64,000 nucleotides of DNA. It comes from Pseudoxanthomonas sp. GM95. GTDB taxonomy: Bacteria > Pseudomonadota > Gammaproteobacteria > Xanthomonadales > Xanthomonadaceae. Below the pieces are notes generated by a model. It saw nothing but the letters and a program-made list of their open reading frames with translations, was not told the origin of the DNA and ran no database searches. A program made the translations under genes and the position numbers. Shown here piece by piece: positions 29,817-38,462 of the stretch (position 1 is its first letter; every line of letters begins with the position of its first letter). Location: assembly GCF_900109775.1 (NCBI RefSeq), contig NZ_FOAX01000004.1:359412-423411 (forward strand). Reading direction: 5' to 3'.

Positions 29817-30659
29817 ATGCCTGTTGTCGCTGGTCGCCTGACCCTGTCCTGCCTGCTGCTGGCCCTCGCCGGCTGTATCGCCACTCCCGCCCCCCGCGCG
29901 CCCACCACGGCCACCGCCGAGGTCAGCCAAGCCAAGGCCGTCGGCTATCTGGCCAAGGACGCCTTGCCTGACAGCCTGAAGCTGCTGCCGGCGCCGCCCG
30001 CGCCAGGCTCGGCTGCCTTCGCCCTGGACCAGGCCGTGATGCAGCAGGCGCTGGCCCTGCACGACAGCCCGCGCCTCGCCCAGGCCCATGCCGATGCGGA
30101 CCTGAGCTTTCCGGTCGGCGCCAACCAGTTCGCCTGCGCGCTGGGGCTGGACGTCACCCAGGCCGCCACGCCGCACCTTTACCACCTGCTCGAACGCAGC
30201 CGGATCGACGTCAGCGCCGCCACGCGCGCAGCCAAGGACGCCTACAAGCGGCCGCGTCCATTCCTGTCCAACCAGGCGCCGACCTGCACGCCGGAAGACG
30301 ACCAGCACCTGCGCAGCAGCGGTTCGTATCCGTCCGGCCACAGCGCCATCGGCTGGGCCTGGGCGCTGATCCTGGGCGAACTCGATCCGGCCCGTGCCGA
30401 CGCGCTGGCCGTGCGCGGGCGCAACTATGGCGAGAGCCGGCTGGTGTGCAACGTGCACTGGAACAGCGACGTCAGCGAAGGCCGCGTGCTGGCGTCGGCC
30501 GTGGTCGCGCGCCTGCATGACGATGCCGGCTTCCGCGATGACCTGGCCGGCGCACGGCTCGAACTGCAGCAGGCCCAGCGCCAGCCGCATCCGGTGACCT
30601 CGCGCGACTGCGCCAGCGAAGCCGCCCTGCTGCCCATCAAACCCGAGGATGCCCGATGA
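29817..30659 (+). CDS. Class A non-specific acid phosphatase (PhoN/PhoC type), lipoprotein
   Basis: 280 residues. The N-terminus carries a lipoprotein signal with lipobox 'LLALAGC' (Cys20), so the enzyme is probably membrane-anchored in the periplasm, unlike many soluble class A enzymes. The PAP2 phosphatase motifs are complete: 'KDAYKRPRPF', 'GSYPSGHSAIG' and 'GESRLVCNVHWNSDV'. The enzyme releases phosphate from organic phosphomonoesters at acid pH. The stop overlaps the start of the GH18 gene by 4 nt (ATGA), so both are made together. Confidence 0.9.
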   Translation: MPVVAGRLTLSCLLLALAGCIATPAPRAPTTATAEVSQAKAVGYLAKDALPDSLKLLPAPPAPGSAAFALDQAVMQQALALHDSPRLAQAHADADLSFPVGANQFACALGLDVTQAATPHLYHLLERSRIDVSAATRAAKDAYKRPRPFLSNQAPTCTPEDDQHLRSSGSYPSGHSAIGWAWALILGELDPARADALAVRGRNYGESRLVCNVHWNSDVSEGRVLASAVVARLHDDAGFRDDLAGARLELQQAQRQPHPVTSRDCASEAALLPIKPEDAR

Positions 30660-31792
30660 ACGTATTGCGCCTGATCCTGTCCGCCGCGGTGCTGTCGCTG
30701 GGCGCCTGCGCGAGCGCGGGCCAACCGCTGGCCGATCCGCCACCGCCGCCGGCCTTGAAGCTGATCGGCTACGTCACCAACGGCAGCAGCCTGCCGCCGA
30801 TCAGCGCGCGCAAGCTGGACGTCATCAACTTCGCCTTTGCCGTGGTCAATCCGCAGCACCGCGTCTATCTGCCCGACGCCGATGGCCCGCGCACGCTCGA
30901 CGGCCTGGTGAAGCTGCGCAAGGACAACCCGGAACTGAAGATCGTGCTGTCCATCGGCGGCTGGAGCGCGGGCAATTTCTCCGAAGCCGCGGCCACGCCT
31001 GAAGCACGCACCGCGTTCACCGACAGCGCGATGGCGCTGCTGCGCGCGCATGACCTGGACGGCCTGGACATCGACTGGGAATACCCGACCCTGGACGACG
31101 CCGGCATCAGCGCCAGCCCGGACGACAAGGCCAACTTCACTGCACTGCTCAGCCAACTGCGCACCGCGCTGGACGCCGAAGGCACCACGAGCCATCGGCA
31201 GTACCTGCTGAGCATCGCCGCCGCCGAAGGCCGCTTCGCCTCCGGCCTGGACCTGCCGCGGATCGCGCCGCTGCTGGACTGGATCAACCTGATGACCTAC
31301 GACTTCCACGGCAGCCTGACCCCGACCACGGGCCACGCCGCCGGGCTGGGGGCATCGAAGCTGGACCCCGACCACGCACGCAACGGTATCGCCGCGGCCC
31401 AGTACTTCCTCGATGCCGGCGTGCCAGCCAAGAAGATCAACCTCGGCATGGCGTTCTACGGGCGCCGCTTCGGCGATGTCACCGACGCGCAGCACGGCCT
31501 GTACCAGCGCTTCGACAGCGATGGCGGCTTCATTTCCTACGGCGAGATCGTGCAAGGCGGGCTGCTGCAGCATGGCTTCACCCGCTACTGGGATGCCGAT
31601 GCGCAGTCGGCGTGGCTGTGGAATCCGACCACCCGCCAGATGATCAGCTACGACGATCCGCAGGCGCTGCAGGCCAAGGTGCGCTTCGTACGCGAACACG
31701 GCCTGGGCGGGGTTATGTACTGGGAATACCGCCAGGACGATGGCGAGGCGCTGCTGGACGTGGTGCGCGAGGCGATCGACGCCGGGCCTTAA
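30656..31792 (+). CDS. GH18-family glycosidase (chitinase-like) lipoprotein
   Basis: 378 residues. A lipobox near residue 18 ('SLGACAS') marks a lipoprotein, followed by a Pro-rich linker and a TIM barrel. The catalytic DxxDxDWE motif reads 'DGLDIDWEYP', preceded by 'LSIGGWSAGNF' on strand 3, and 'MAFYGRRF' and 'GVMYWEYRQD' complete the barrel. The enzyme should hydrolyse beta-1,4 GlcNAc links in chitin or related polymers. No carbohydrate-binding module is seen. Translationally coupled to the acid phosphatase; the two could serve scavenging of extracellular phosphate and amino sugar. Confidence 0.9.
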   Translation: MNVLRLILSAAVLSLGACASAGQPLADPPPPPALKLIGYVTNGSSLPPISARKLDVINFAFAVVNPQHRVYLPDADGPRTLDGLVKLRKDNPELKIVLSIGGWSAGNFSEAAATPEARTAFTDSAMALLRAHDLDGLDIDWEYPTLDDAGISASPDDKANFTALLSQLRTALDAEGTTSHRQYLLSIAAAEGRFASGLDLPRIAPLLDWINLMTYDFHGSLTPTTGHAAGLGASKLDPDHARNGIAAAQYFLDAGVPAKKINLGMAFYGRRFGDVTDAQHGLYQRFDSDGGFISYGEIVQGGLLQHGFTRYWDADAQSAWLWNPTTRQMISYDDPQALQAKVRFVREHGLGGVMYWEYRQDDGEALLDVVREAIDAGP

Positions 31793-31859
31793 GCCTCACG
31801 CGCCACTGAGCGCGCGCTGCGTAGGGTGGGGCGCCCCTGCCCTCCATCGGAAGCCTCGC

Positions 31860-33383
31860 TTGGCGCTGTTCGAGACCCTGGTCGTGCTGCTGCTGGCCGC
31901 CGCGCTGCTCTCGCAGCTAGCGCGACGCATCGGCCTGCCCTATCCCACCGTCGTCGCCGTCGCCGGCACTGCCGCGGCGGTGCTGCCGTGGGTGCCGCAG
32001 GTGGGCATCGATCCCAAGCTGGCCATGGCCTTGTTCATCGCGCCGGCGCTGCTGTCGGCCGCGTTCGACACCTCGCCCTACGAACTCAAGCACAACTGGC
32101 TGCCGCTGCTGGCGCTGGCGGTGTTCGCGGTGCTGCTGACCACCGCCGCGGTGGCCTGGCTGGGGGTCACGATGGGCGGGCTGCCGATCGCCGCGGCCAT
32201 CGCGCTGGGGGCGGTGGTCGCACCGCCTGATGCCGCGGCGGCGCAGGCGGTCCTGAGCCGGCTGGACCTGCCGCGGCGGACCATGGTGATCCTGCAGGGC
32301 GAGAGCCTGTTCAACGATGCCATCGCGCTGGTGCTGTTCGGCGCGGCAGTGGCCGCGGCCGGCGGTGAGGATCATCCCCTGCTGTCCGGCAGCCTGCTGT
32401 TGCTGGAAGTGCCCGGCGGCGTGCTGCTGGGACTGGCGGTGGGCTGGGTCTATGCGCGTGCCGGCGCGCTGTGGTCGGGCAGCCAGAGCGCGGTGATCTT
32501 CGAGTTCACCGGCACGTTCCTGGTCTGGATGGCGGCCGAACGCGCGCATGTTTCGCCGGTGCTGGCGGTGGTGGCCTACGCGATGCTGCTGGCACGCTCG
32601 GCACCGCAGCGCCAGCACGTGCGCGACCGCATCCATGCGTATTCGATCTGGGATTCGGCGGTGTTCGTGCTCAACGTGATCGCCTTCCTGATGATCGGCC
32701 TGCAGGCGCGCGACATCGTCACCAACCTGCCCGGGCCGCAGCTGTGGAAGGCGCTGGGTTTTGCCGTCACGGTGCTGGCCGCGGTGGTGCTGGTCAGGAT
32801 CGTGTGGGTGATGCTCTATCCGCTGCTGTTGCGGCTGCTGATGCCCGGCCATGCGCCCGAGGTGCACGGCAAGACGCGGATGCGGCTGGTGGTGGCGTGG
32901 TCGGGCATGCGCGGCGTGCTGACCCTGGCCACGGCGCTGTCGCTACCGGCTGACTTCCCGGGGCGCGACCTGATCGTGCTGTGCGCGCTCACCGTCGTGC
33001 TTGGCACCGTCGTGCTGCAGGGCGCGACCCTGGGCGTGCTGATCCGCTGGCTGCGCCTGCCCAGCGATACCACCACCGCCAAAGCCATCGACGGTGCGCG
33101 CGAACAGATCGAAGCCGCCGGCCGCGACGAGCTTGATCGCCTGCTTGCCGACCATGCGCATCCGGAAACCCTGCAGCGCGTGCGCGACTGGTATCGCAGC
33201 AAGCCCGCGCCCGGCGAGATCGAGGCCAAGCGCGCCCTGGTCCAGGCCGAACGCCGCGAGCTCAACGCCCTGCATACGCGCGGCGACCTGCCCGAAGACG
33301 CCTTCCAGATTCTTCAGGAGGAGCTGGACCTGCGCGAACTGAGCCTGTCCGAACCAGGCGCGCGCAGCATCGAAGAGGTCTGA
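31860..33383 (+). CDS. CPA1-family Na+/H+ antiporter (NhaP/YjcE type)
   Basis: 507 residues with about 12 membrane helices. CPA1 features include 'VVAPPDAAAAQAVL' in helix 5, where the Asp binds the cation, 'LQGESLFNDAIALVLF' in helix 6, and 'VVAWSGMRGVLTLATAL'. A C-terminal cytoplasmic tail (about 420-507) is helical and charged. It exchanges Na+ (or K+) for H+ for pH and salt control. No ATG fits the start: the frame begins helix 1 right after a TTG at 31860 preceded by GGAAG, so TTG is chosen. The frame is open further upstream inside the GH18 gene without a start signal. Confidence 0.85.
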   Translation: MALFETLVVLLLAAALLSQLARRIGLPYPTVVAVAGTAAAVLPWVPQVGIDPKLAMALFIAPALLSAAFDTSPYELKHNWLPLLALAVFAVLLTTAAVAWLGVTMGGLPIAAAIALGAVVAPPDAAAAQAVLSRLDLPRRTMVILQGESLFNDAIALVLFGAAVAAAGGEDHPLLSGSLLLLEVPGGVLLGLAVGWVYARAGALWSGSQSAVIFEFTGTFLVWMAAERAHVSPVLAVVAYAMLLARSAPQRQHVRDRIHAYSIWDSAVFVLNVIAFLMIGLQARDIVTNLPGPQLWKALGFAVTVLAAVVLVRIVWVMLYPLLLRLLMPGHAPEVHGKTRMRLVVAWSGMRGVLTLATALSLPADFPGRDLIVLCALTVVLGTVVLQGATLGVLIRWLRLPSDTTTAKAIDGAREQIEAAGRDELDRLLADHAHPETLQRVRDWYRSKPAPGEIEAKRALVQAERRELNALHTRGDLPEDAFQILQEELDLRELSLSEPGARSIEEV

Positions 33384-33479
33384 AGGCGCCGCGATGTCAG
33401 GGCGCAAGCAGGCGCACTGCATCGCGGAACTGCGCCGCCGATGTGTGCTGCACGCCAACGCGTCAAAGCATTGAGTCCT

Positions 33480-34058
33480 TCAACCCAACGCGCGTTGCGT
33501 GCGCAGGCCCTTGACCGCCAGCCACAGCGCAGAAATCAGGAAGTAGACCGCGCCCACCATGGCGTAACCGGCCACGTTGGCGATCGATGGCATCGTCGGC
33601 TGCAGCGACTGGAAGATGAAGAAACCGCCCGCCAGCGCGGACTGTCCGCCGCTCAGCATCATCGCCCACTGCGCGCCGAACCTGCGCCGCTGCACGGCGG
33701 CGCCAAACTGCAGCAGGCCGGCCAGGATCGCCCACGCGCCATAGACCGCGAGCACGCCGTGCATGCTGCGCGACAGGGCGATCAGCACCGCGATCGTCGT
33801 GGCGACACTGACCGCGCCATTGATCGCCTGCGCGCGGTTGCGCCGCAGTCCGCCGCTGCGCTGCGCATCGAGCCCGTTGGCGAAGGCATCCCAGGCCGGG
33901 TAGACGATCAGCAGGACGCTGGCGATCGCCGGTGCGCGCGGCGCCAGCAGAAAGGCCGCGGCGACCCAGGCAAAGGAGAACGCGGCACGCAGGGCGTAGT
34001 AACGCGTCAGCCAGCGCTGCGGATCGCGGCTGGAACCAGGGGCGGTATCGGTGTGCAT
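33480..34058 (-). CDS. DUF308 (HdeD-like) membrane protein
   Basis: 192 residues with six predicted membrane helices and the repeated two-helix pattern of DUF308/HdeD proteins. Start ATG at 34058 has GAGG seven to ten nt upstream. It lies 79 nt downstream of a TetR-type regulator on the same strand, and the two probably share the promoter with the perfect operator at 34735-34760. HdeD in E. coli belongs to acid and density stress responses; the function here is unknown. Confidence 0.75.
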   Translation of the reverse strand: MHTDTAPGSSRDPQRWLTRYYALRAAFSFAWVAAAFLLAPRAPAIASVLLIVYPAWDAFANGLDAQRSGGLRRNRAQAINGAVSVATTIAVLIALSRSMHGVLAVYGAWAILAGLLQFGAAVQRRRFGAQWAMMLSGGQSALAGGFFIFQSLQPTMPSIANVAGYAMVGAVYFLISALWLAVKGLRTQRALG

Positions 34059-34137
34059 GTGAGCCTCACTTTTTTTCAGGGTGCAAAAGGCCGCTGGCGG
34101 GCCATGCGGCCGCCAGGGATGTCGAAGTGCGATGGGA

Positions 34138-34728
34138 TTACCCGGCGGTCGTAAAGCGCGCCAGGACGCGTTGCAGGATCAGGCCGAAGATTTCCGGTTC
34201 GCCGTAAGCGCGCGCGGAAAGCATCGCGCCGTGGACGGTGGCCATGAAGGCCTCGGCTTCGACGCGCGGTGGATGGAGCAACTGGAAGCTGCCCTGCTGC
34301 GCGCCGCGCTCGAACACCGCGGCCAGCCACGCGGACAGATCGCGGAAATGGCCTTTGACTTCCTCGGCCACTGGCTCGGGCAACAGCGGCAGCTCACTGG
34401 CCAGCAGCGCGCACACGCAGATCGGCGCGCTCGCATCGGCGATGCAGCGCTCCCAGTAGCCCACGTAGCTCTGCAGCTGGGCGAGCGGATCGGGCACGTT
34501 GCGCGCAAGCGCGGCCAGGCCCTCGCGCGCCTCGGCGCGGTAGCGCGCGATCAGCACTTGGACCAGCTCGGCCTTGGTCGGGAAATGGTGGTGGATGCTG
34601 GGCTTGCGGATGCCGATCTGGCTGGCGATATCGGCATAGCTGAAGCCGCCGTAGCCGCCCACCATGATCAGGGCGCGGGCCTGGCCGAGAATCGCATCGG
34701 CGGTCGAAAGCGGGCTGGTCGTTGTCAT
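34138..34728 (-). CDS. TetR-family transcriptional repressor
   Basis: 196 residues. The N-terminal helix-turn-helix is typical: 'FSYADIASQIGIRKPSIHHHFPTKAEL' (core GIRKPSIHHHFPTK). The C-terminal ligand domain contains several Cys (CVCALLAS) of unknown role. Start ATG at 34728 (MTTTSPLS); the ATG at 34773 lies upstream of the operator and would place it inside the gene. A perfect 26-bp palindrome directly before the start indicates autoregulation. It is first in a unit with the DUF308 gene. Confidence 0.88.
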   Translation of the reverse strand: MTTTSPLSTADAILGQARALIMVGGYGGFSYADIASQIGIRKPSIHHHFPTKAELVQVLIARYRAEAREGLAALARNVPDPLAQLQSYVGYWERCIADASAPICVCALLASELPLLPEPVAEEVKGHFRDLSAWLAAVFERGAQQGSFQLLHPPRVEAEAFMATVHGAMLSARAYGEPEIFGLILQRVLARFTTAG

Positions 34729-34734
34729 GTCGCG

Positions 34735-34760
34735 CAATCTACCTACTAGTAGGTAGATTG
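34735..34760. promoter_or_regulatory. Perfect 26-bp palindromic operator before tetR
   Basis: CAATCTACCTACT followed by its exact reverse complement, centred between 34747 and 34748 and starting 7 nt upstream of the tetR ATG. Size and position fit a TetR-family operator bound by two dimers or one dimer with wide contacts. Confidence 0.8.
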
Positions 34761-34866
34761 TCAAAACCGGCAACGCGCGCCGTGTTGGTGGTCGTCAGAA
34801 CGCCGCAAGATCCGGCTGCGCGAGCGTGGGTTCAGGACTCGGAGGCCATCCGAACCTCGCCGGGAC

Positions 34867-35271
34867 TCAGGCCTTCGGCAGCGCCGGGGCTGCGGTCGGT
34901 CGGCCCAGCGGATCCAGCGCGATCATCACGAAGCGGCCACGCGTGCACAGCTTGCGCTCGCCGGTCAGCAGGTCCTCGGTGATCACTTCGACATCGACAT
35001 TCATCGAGCTGCGGCCGACCTTGACGATGGTGGCGATGACTTCGACCAGGTCGCCCTTGCGGATCGGCTGGTTGAAATCGACCTGCTCCGAGCGTGCGGT
35101 GACCACCGTGGTGCGGGCATAGCGCGAGGCGACGATGAAGGCCGCCATGTCCATCCACGCCAGCGCCTGACCGCCGAACAGCGTGCCCAGGTGGTTGGTG
35201 TGGTCGGGAAAGACCATGTGCAGCAGGCGGGCTTCGACCGGGCGCAGCTCGGCGGCGGGGACTTCAGACAT
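34867..35271 (-). CDS. Acyl-CoA thioesterase, hotdog fold (YciA/BACH type)
   Basis: 134 residues. A single hotdog domain with the family motif 'HTNHLGTLFGGQALAWMDMAAFIVA' (core NHLGTLFGGQALAWMD, catalytic Asp) and 'VDFNQPIRKGDLVEV'. YciA-type enzymes hydrolyse short to medium acyl-CoA, including acetyl-CoA. Start: ATG at 35271 (MSEVPAAE); the longer frame from 35397 adds a basic leader overlapping the downstream end of the next gene. Stands as a single gene, 79 nt after the diguanylate cyclase on the same strand. Confidence 0.85.
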   Translation of the reverse strand: MSEVPAAELRPVEARLLHMVFPDHTNHLGTLFGGQALAWMDMAAFIVASRYARTTVVTARSEQVDFNQPIRKGDLVEVIATIVKVGRSSMNVDVEVITEDLLTGERKLCTRGRFVMIALDPLGRPTAAPALPKA

Positions 35272-35350
35272 CACAGGCACTCCAGGGGGAAGGACGACAC
35301 GCAGCGCGCGTGCAGGCCGGCATTGTCGCCTGCCGGCGATCCGGATGGGG

Positions 35351-38308
35351 TCACGCCAGGACCGGCGTGCCGTCGCTGGCCGCGTCGTGGACGCCATCGA
35401 CGACCACGCGGTCGCGGCCTTCGCGCTTGGCCCGGTACAGGCCGTCGTCGGCGCGGCGCAGCAGGTCGGTCGGGGTTTCGTCGTCGCGCAGCCAGGCCAC
35501 GCCGATCGAGCAGGTCACCACCAGGCTCAGGCCGTCCACGTTCAACGGGCGCGCGCCGACCGCATCGTGCAGCGCCTGCAGGCGCTGCATCGCCGGCGGC
35601 AGCAGGCCGGGCATCACCGCCAGCAGCTCCTCGCCACCGTAGCGGCCGATGGTGTCCGAGCCGCGCATGTTGTGCGCCAGGCGGTCGGCCACGCCGGACA
35701 GCACCGCATCGCCGACCAGATGGCCGTGGGTGTCGTTGACCTGCTTGAAGTGATCCAGGTCCAGCAGCGCGATCGCCAGCGTGGTGCCTTGGGTGCGGGC
35801 GCGATGGGCCTCTTTTTCCAGCAGTTCCATGATGCTGGTGCGGTTGCGCAGGCCGGTCAGGCCGTCGTGGGTGGCCTGCACCTGCAGCGCGGTGCGGGCC
35901 AGTTCCAGCGCGCGCTTGTCTGCTTCCAGCTCGGCGGTGCGGGCGGCGACCAGGCGCTCCAGCTCGCGCTTGCGCGCGACGATCGCGCCCACGCGCCAGC
36001 GCCACACGCCGGTCACCACGGCCATCGCCAGCAGCGTCCACAGCACCAGCGCGGGCACGCTGCGCCACCACGGCGGCTGCAGTTCGAAGCTGAAGCTCAT
36101 CACGTCCGACTGCGCGCGGCGCGCCAGGTCGATGGCCTGCACTTCCACCACCTGCTCGCCCGAGCCCAGCGCGGGGAAGTCCAGCACCCGCGAGCTGGTT
36201 TCGATCCACGCATCCTGGCGGCCGCGCAGGCGATAGCGGAAGCGCAGCATGTCCGGCCCGGCGATGCTGCCCGGGGTGTTGAGGGTCACGCGCACCGGCA
36301 GCTGTTCCCACGGCAGGATCGCGCCGGGCGCGATGCGCTTGCCGCCGCGCTCGACCCGCTCGATCCGCAGCGCCACCGGCGCCTTGGCCAGCAGCCGGTC
36401 CGGGTGCAGCACGTGGCTGATGCCACGCGAGCTGCCGACCCACACCGAGCCATCGGGATCTTCGAAGAACGCGCCTTCGGAGATGTCCTCGCTGATCAGG
36501 CCGTTGGTCTCGTTGAGACGCGTCCACTGGGTGCCCTGCAGCACGTCCACGCCCATGCTGCCGCCGACCCACAGCCGCCCTTGGCGGTCGTGGCGGATGA
36601 AGTACGGCAGCGAGTCGCGGATCAGCGGATCGTCCACGGCCTTGAGCGTCAGCGTGTCGCCCGCCTCGACCGGGCCGCGGAACAGGCCGGCGTCGTCCAC
36701 GCTCACCCAGACCGTGCCGTCGGTGCCGATGGAGAGCTTGTCGAACAGCTGGTTGGGTACGTCGCCCTGGATCTTGATCGGGGTGACCGTGCTGCCGTCC
36801 AGCCGCATCATCGCCCCCTTGCCGGCGAACCACAGCCGGCCCTGCGCGTCCTCTTCCACGTCGCCGAAGCTGACGCTGGGCAGCGCGGTGAAGCGGTGCG
36901 CGACCGGATGGGCCGGGTCGTCGATGACGTAGACGCCTTCGGTCGTGCACAGCCACAGGCGGCCGCGCCGGTCGAAATAGATCCGGCGCAGGCGGTGCGG
37001 CAGCGTAGTCACCAGCGTGGTCTGGCCGTCGGCCACGCGCAGCAGATCGCCGCGATACAGGCCGACCCACACCGCCTTGTCCGGGCCGAGCGTCAGCGCG
37101 AACACATCGCGGATCGGCGCATCGGTGTTGAAGGTCATGCGCGCGACCCTGTCGCCGCCCGGCGCCAGGCGGAACACGTCGCGCTCGTTGCCGAACAGCA
37201 TCCCGCCCTGCGCATCGCGCGCCAGTGCCCAGTTCGGCAGGCCGGCCAGGCCGTTGGCCGGGCCCCAGTTCTGCACGCTGGAATAGCCGCGCCAGCGCAT
37301 CACGCCGACGCCGCCGTAGGACATCCACAGCTCGCCCTTGCTGTCGGCGATCATCGCGTTGGGCGGCACGTCCGGCAGGCCATTGCGCGTGTCCAGGCGT
37401 TCCCACGCACCATCCCAGCGCAGCATGCCGCCGTCGCTGCGGGTCAGCACGCGTCCCTGGGTGTCCTGGGTCAGGTCCAGGTGGCGGGTGGTGGTGGCCA
37501 GCACCGAAGGCGGCGGCACCGGGCGCTCGACGAAGCGCACCGCGCCCGGCGTCAGCACCAGGATGTGCTGCGGGCTGCGCGCCCACAGCACGCCGTGGCT
37601 GTCGCGCAGGAAGCTGGTCCAGGCATCGGCCGGAACGCCGTCCTCTTCGGTGTAGACGCGCACCTGGCCATCGGCCTGGCGCCGGCAGATGGTCTGCCCG
37701 CAGCCGAACCACAGCAGCGACTGGTCGCGATAGACCGCGCCCAGGTCCTGCAGCTCGCGGTGGGTGGCCTCGGTCGGTGCGTCGAACAGGCGCTGGACCT
37801 GCCACTGCCCGTTGCGACCGCTGACCCGCAGCGCGTGGCCCTTGCTGACCGCGATGGCGCCATCGTCCAGCGCCGCGACGTTGTGACCCACGGTGAACGG
37901 AATGCCGGCGCCCTGGCCATCGAGAACGCGGGCGGCGGTGTCGCCGTTCCAGAAATACAGGTTGCCCGCCGTGGCGACCCACAGGCCGCGGCCATCGGCC
38001 GTGGGCGAGACGTTCATGACGTAGGCATCGGACAGGCCGGCGCTGGCGCCGACGCGCTCGAAGCGCTCGCCCTCGTAGCGGTACAGGCCGCCGTAGGTGC
38101 AGGCCCACAGGTTGGTCTGGGCGTCCTCGACCAGGCAATCCGCGCCCAGGCTGCGCAGGCCATCGGCCGTGCCGTAGGTCCGCAGCGAAGCCACCTGGGC
38201 CAGTGCCGGGGCGCCGATCAGCAGCAACAGTCCAGCCACCACGCAGCGCGCGCGGCGGGACAGGCTTCGAGCGGGAACACGCGCAAGGAGCGCGCGCTTG
38301 TGAGCCAT
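35351..38308 (-). CDS. Diguanylate cyclase with periplasmic beta-propeller sensor (Reg_prop/Y_Y_Y-GGDEF)
   Basis: 985 residues. Signal peptide about 1-35, two seven-bladed propeller halves of Reg_prop repeats ('LRSLGADCLVEDAQTNLWACT' style, e.g. 'GLWVATAGNLYFWNG'), a Y_Y_Y domain (about 650-715), one membrane helix ('PALVLWTLLAMAVVTGVW'), a coiled coil, and a C-terminal GGDEF domain. The active site reads GGEEL, and an RxxD inhibition site (RGSD) sits five residues before it, so the enzyme should make c-di-GMP and be feedback-inhibited. Ligand unknown; such propellers often sense polysaccharide fragments. Start: ATG at 38308 (MAHKRALL), which gives a normal signal peptide; ATG at 38350 is the alternative. 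Confidence 0.9.
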   Translation of the reverse strand: MAHKRALLARVPARSLSRRARCVVAGLLLLIGAPALAQVASLRTYGTADGLRSLGADCLVEDAQTNLWACTYGGLYRYEGERFERVGASAGLSDAYVMNVSPTADGRGLWVATAGNLYFWNGDTAARVLDGQGAGIPFTVGHNVAALDDGAIAVSKGHALRVSGRNGQWQVQRLFDAPTEATHRELQDLGAVYRDQSLLWFGCGQTICRRQADGQVRVYTEEDGVPADAWTSFLRDSHGVLWARSPQHILVLTPGAVRFVERPVPPPSVLATTTRHLDLTQDTQGRVLTRSDGGMLRWDGAWERLDTRNGLPDVPPNAMIADSKGELWMSYGGVGVMRWRGYSSVQNWGPANGLAGLPNWALARDAQGGMLFGNERDVFRLAPGGDRVARMTFNTDAPIRDVFALTLGPDKAVWVGLYRGDLLRVADGQTTLVTTLPHRLRRIYFDRRGRLWLCTTEGVYVIDDPAHPVAHRFTALPSVSFGDVEEDAQGRLWFAGKGAMMRLDGSTVTPIKIQGDVPNQLFDKLSIGTDGTVWVSVDDAGLFRGPVEAGDTLTLKAVDDPLIRDSLPYFIRHDRQGRLWVGGSMGVDVLQGTQWTRLNETNGLISEDISEGAFFEDPDGSVWVGSSRGISHVLHPDRLLAKAPVALRIERVERGGKRIAPGAILPWEQLPVRVTLNTPGSIAGPDMLRFRYRLRGRQDAWIETSSRVLDFPALGSGEQVVEVQAIDLARRAQSDVMSFSFELQPPWWRSVPALVLWTLLAMAVVTGVWRWRVGAIVARKRELERLVAARTAELEADKRALELARTALQVQATHDGLTGLRNRTSIMELLEKEAHRARTQGTTLAIALLDLDHFKQVNDTHGHLVGDAVLSGVADRLAHNMRGSDTIGRYGGEELLAVMPGLLPPAMQRLQALHDAVGARPLNVDGLSLVVTCSIGVAWLRDDETPTDLLRRADDGLYRAKREGRDRVVVDGVHDAASDGTPVLA

Positions 38309-38462
38309 GGCGGGGTCAACGGAGACGGACGTCTCCAAGACTAACGGCAAATGGCCCCAAAACTTAAGTTGTCGTTAACAGGAATTTCCTGAACTGGCCC
38401 CGTGCCGCCCGTTGTTGCGCGCCGACCCGGCCAGGCGCCCGGCGCGATGCCGGGCGCGCACC

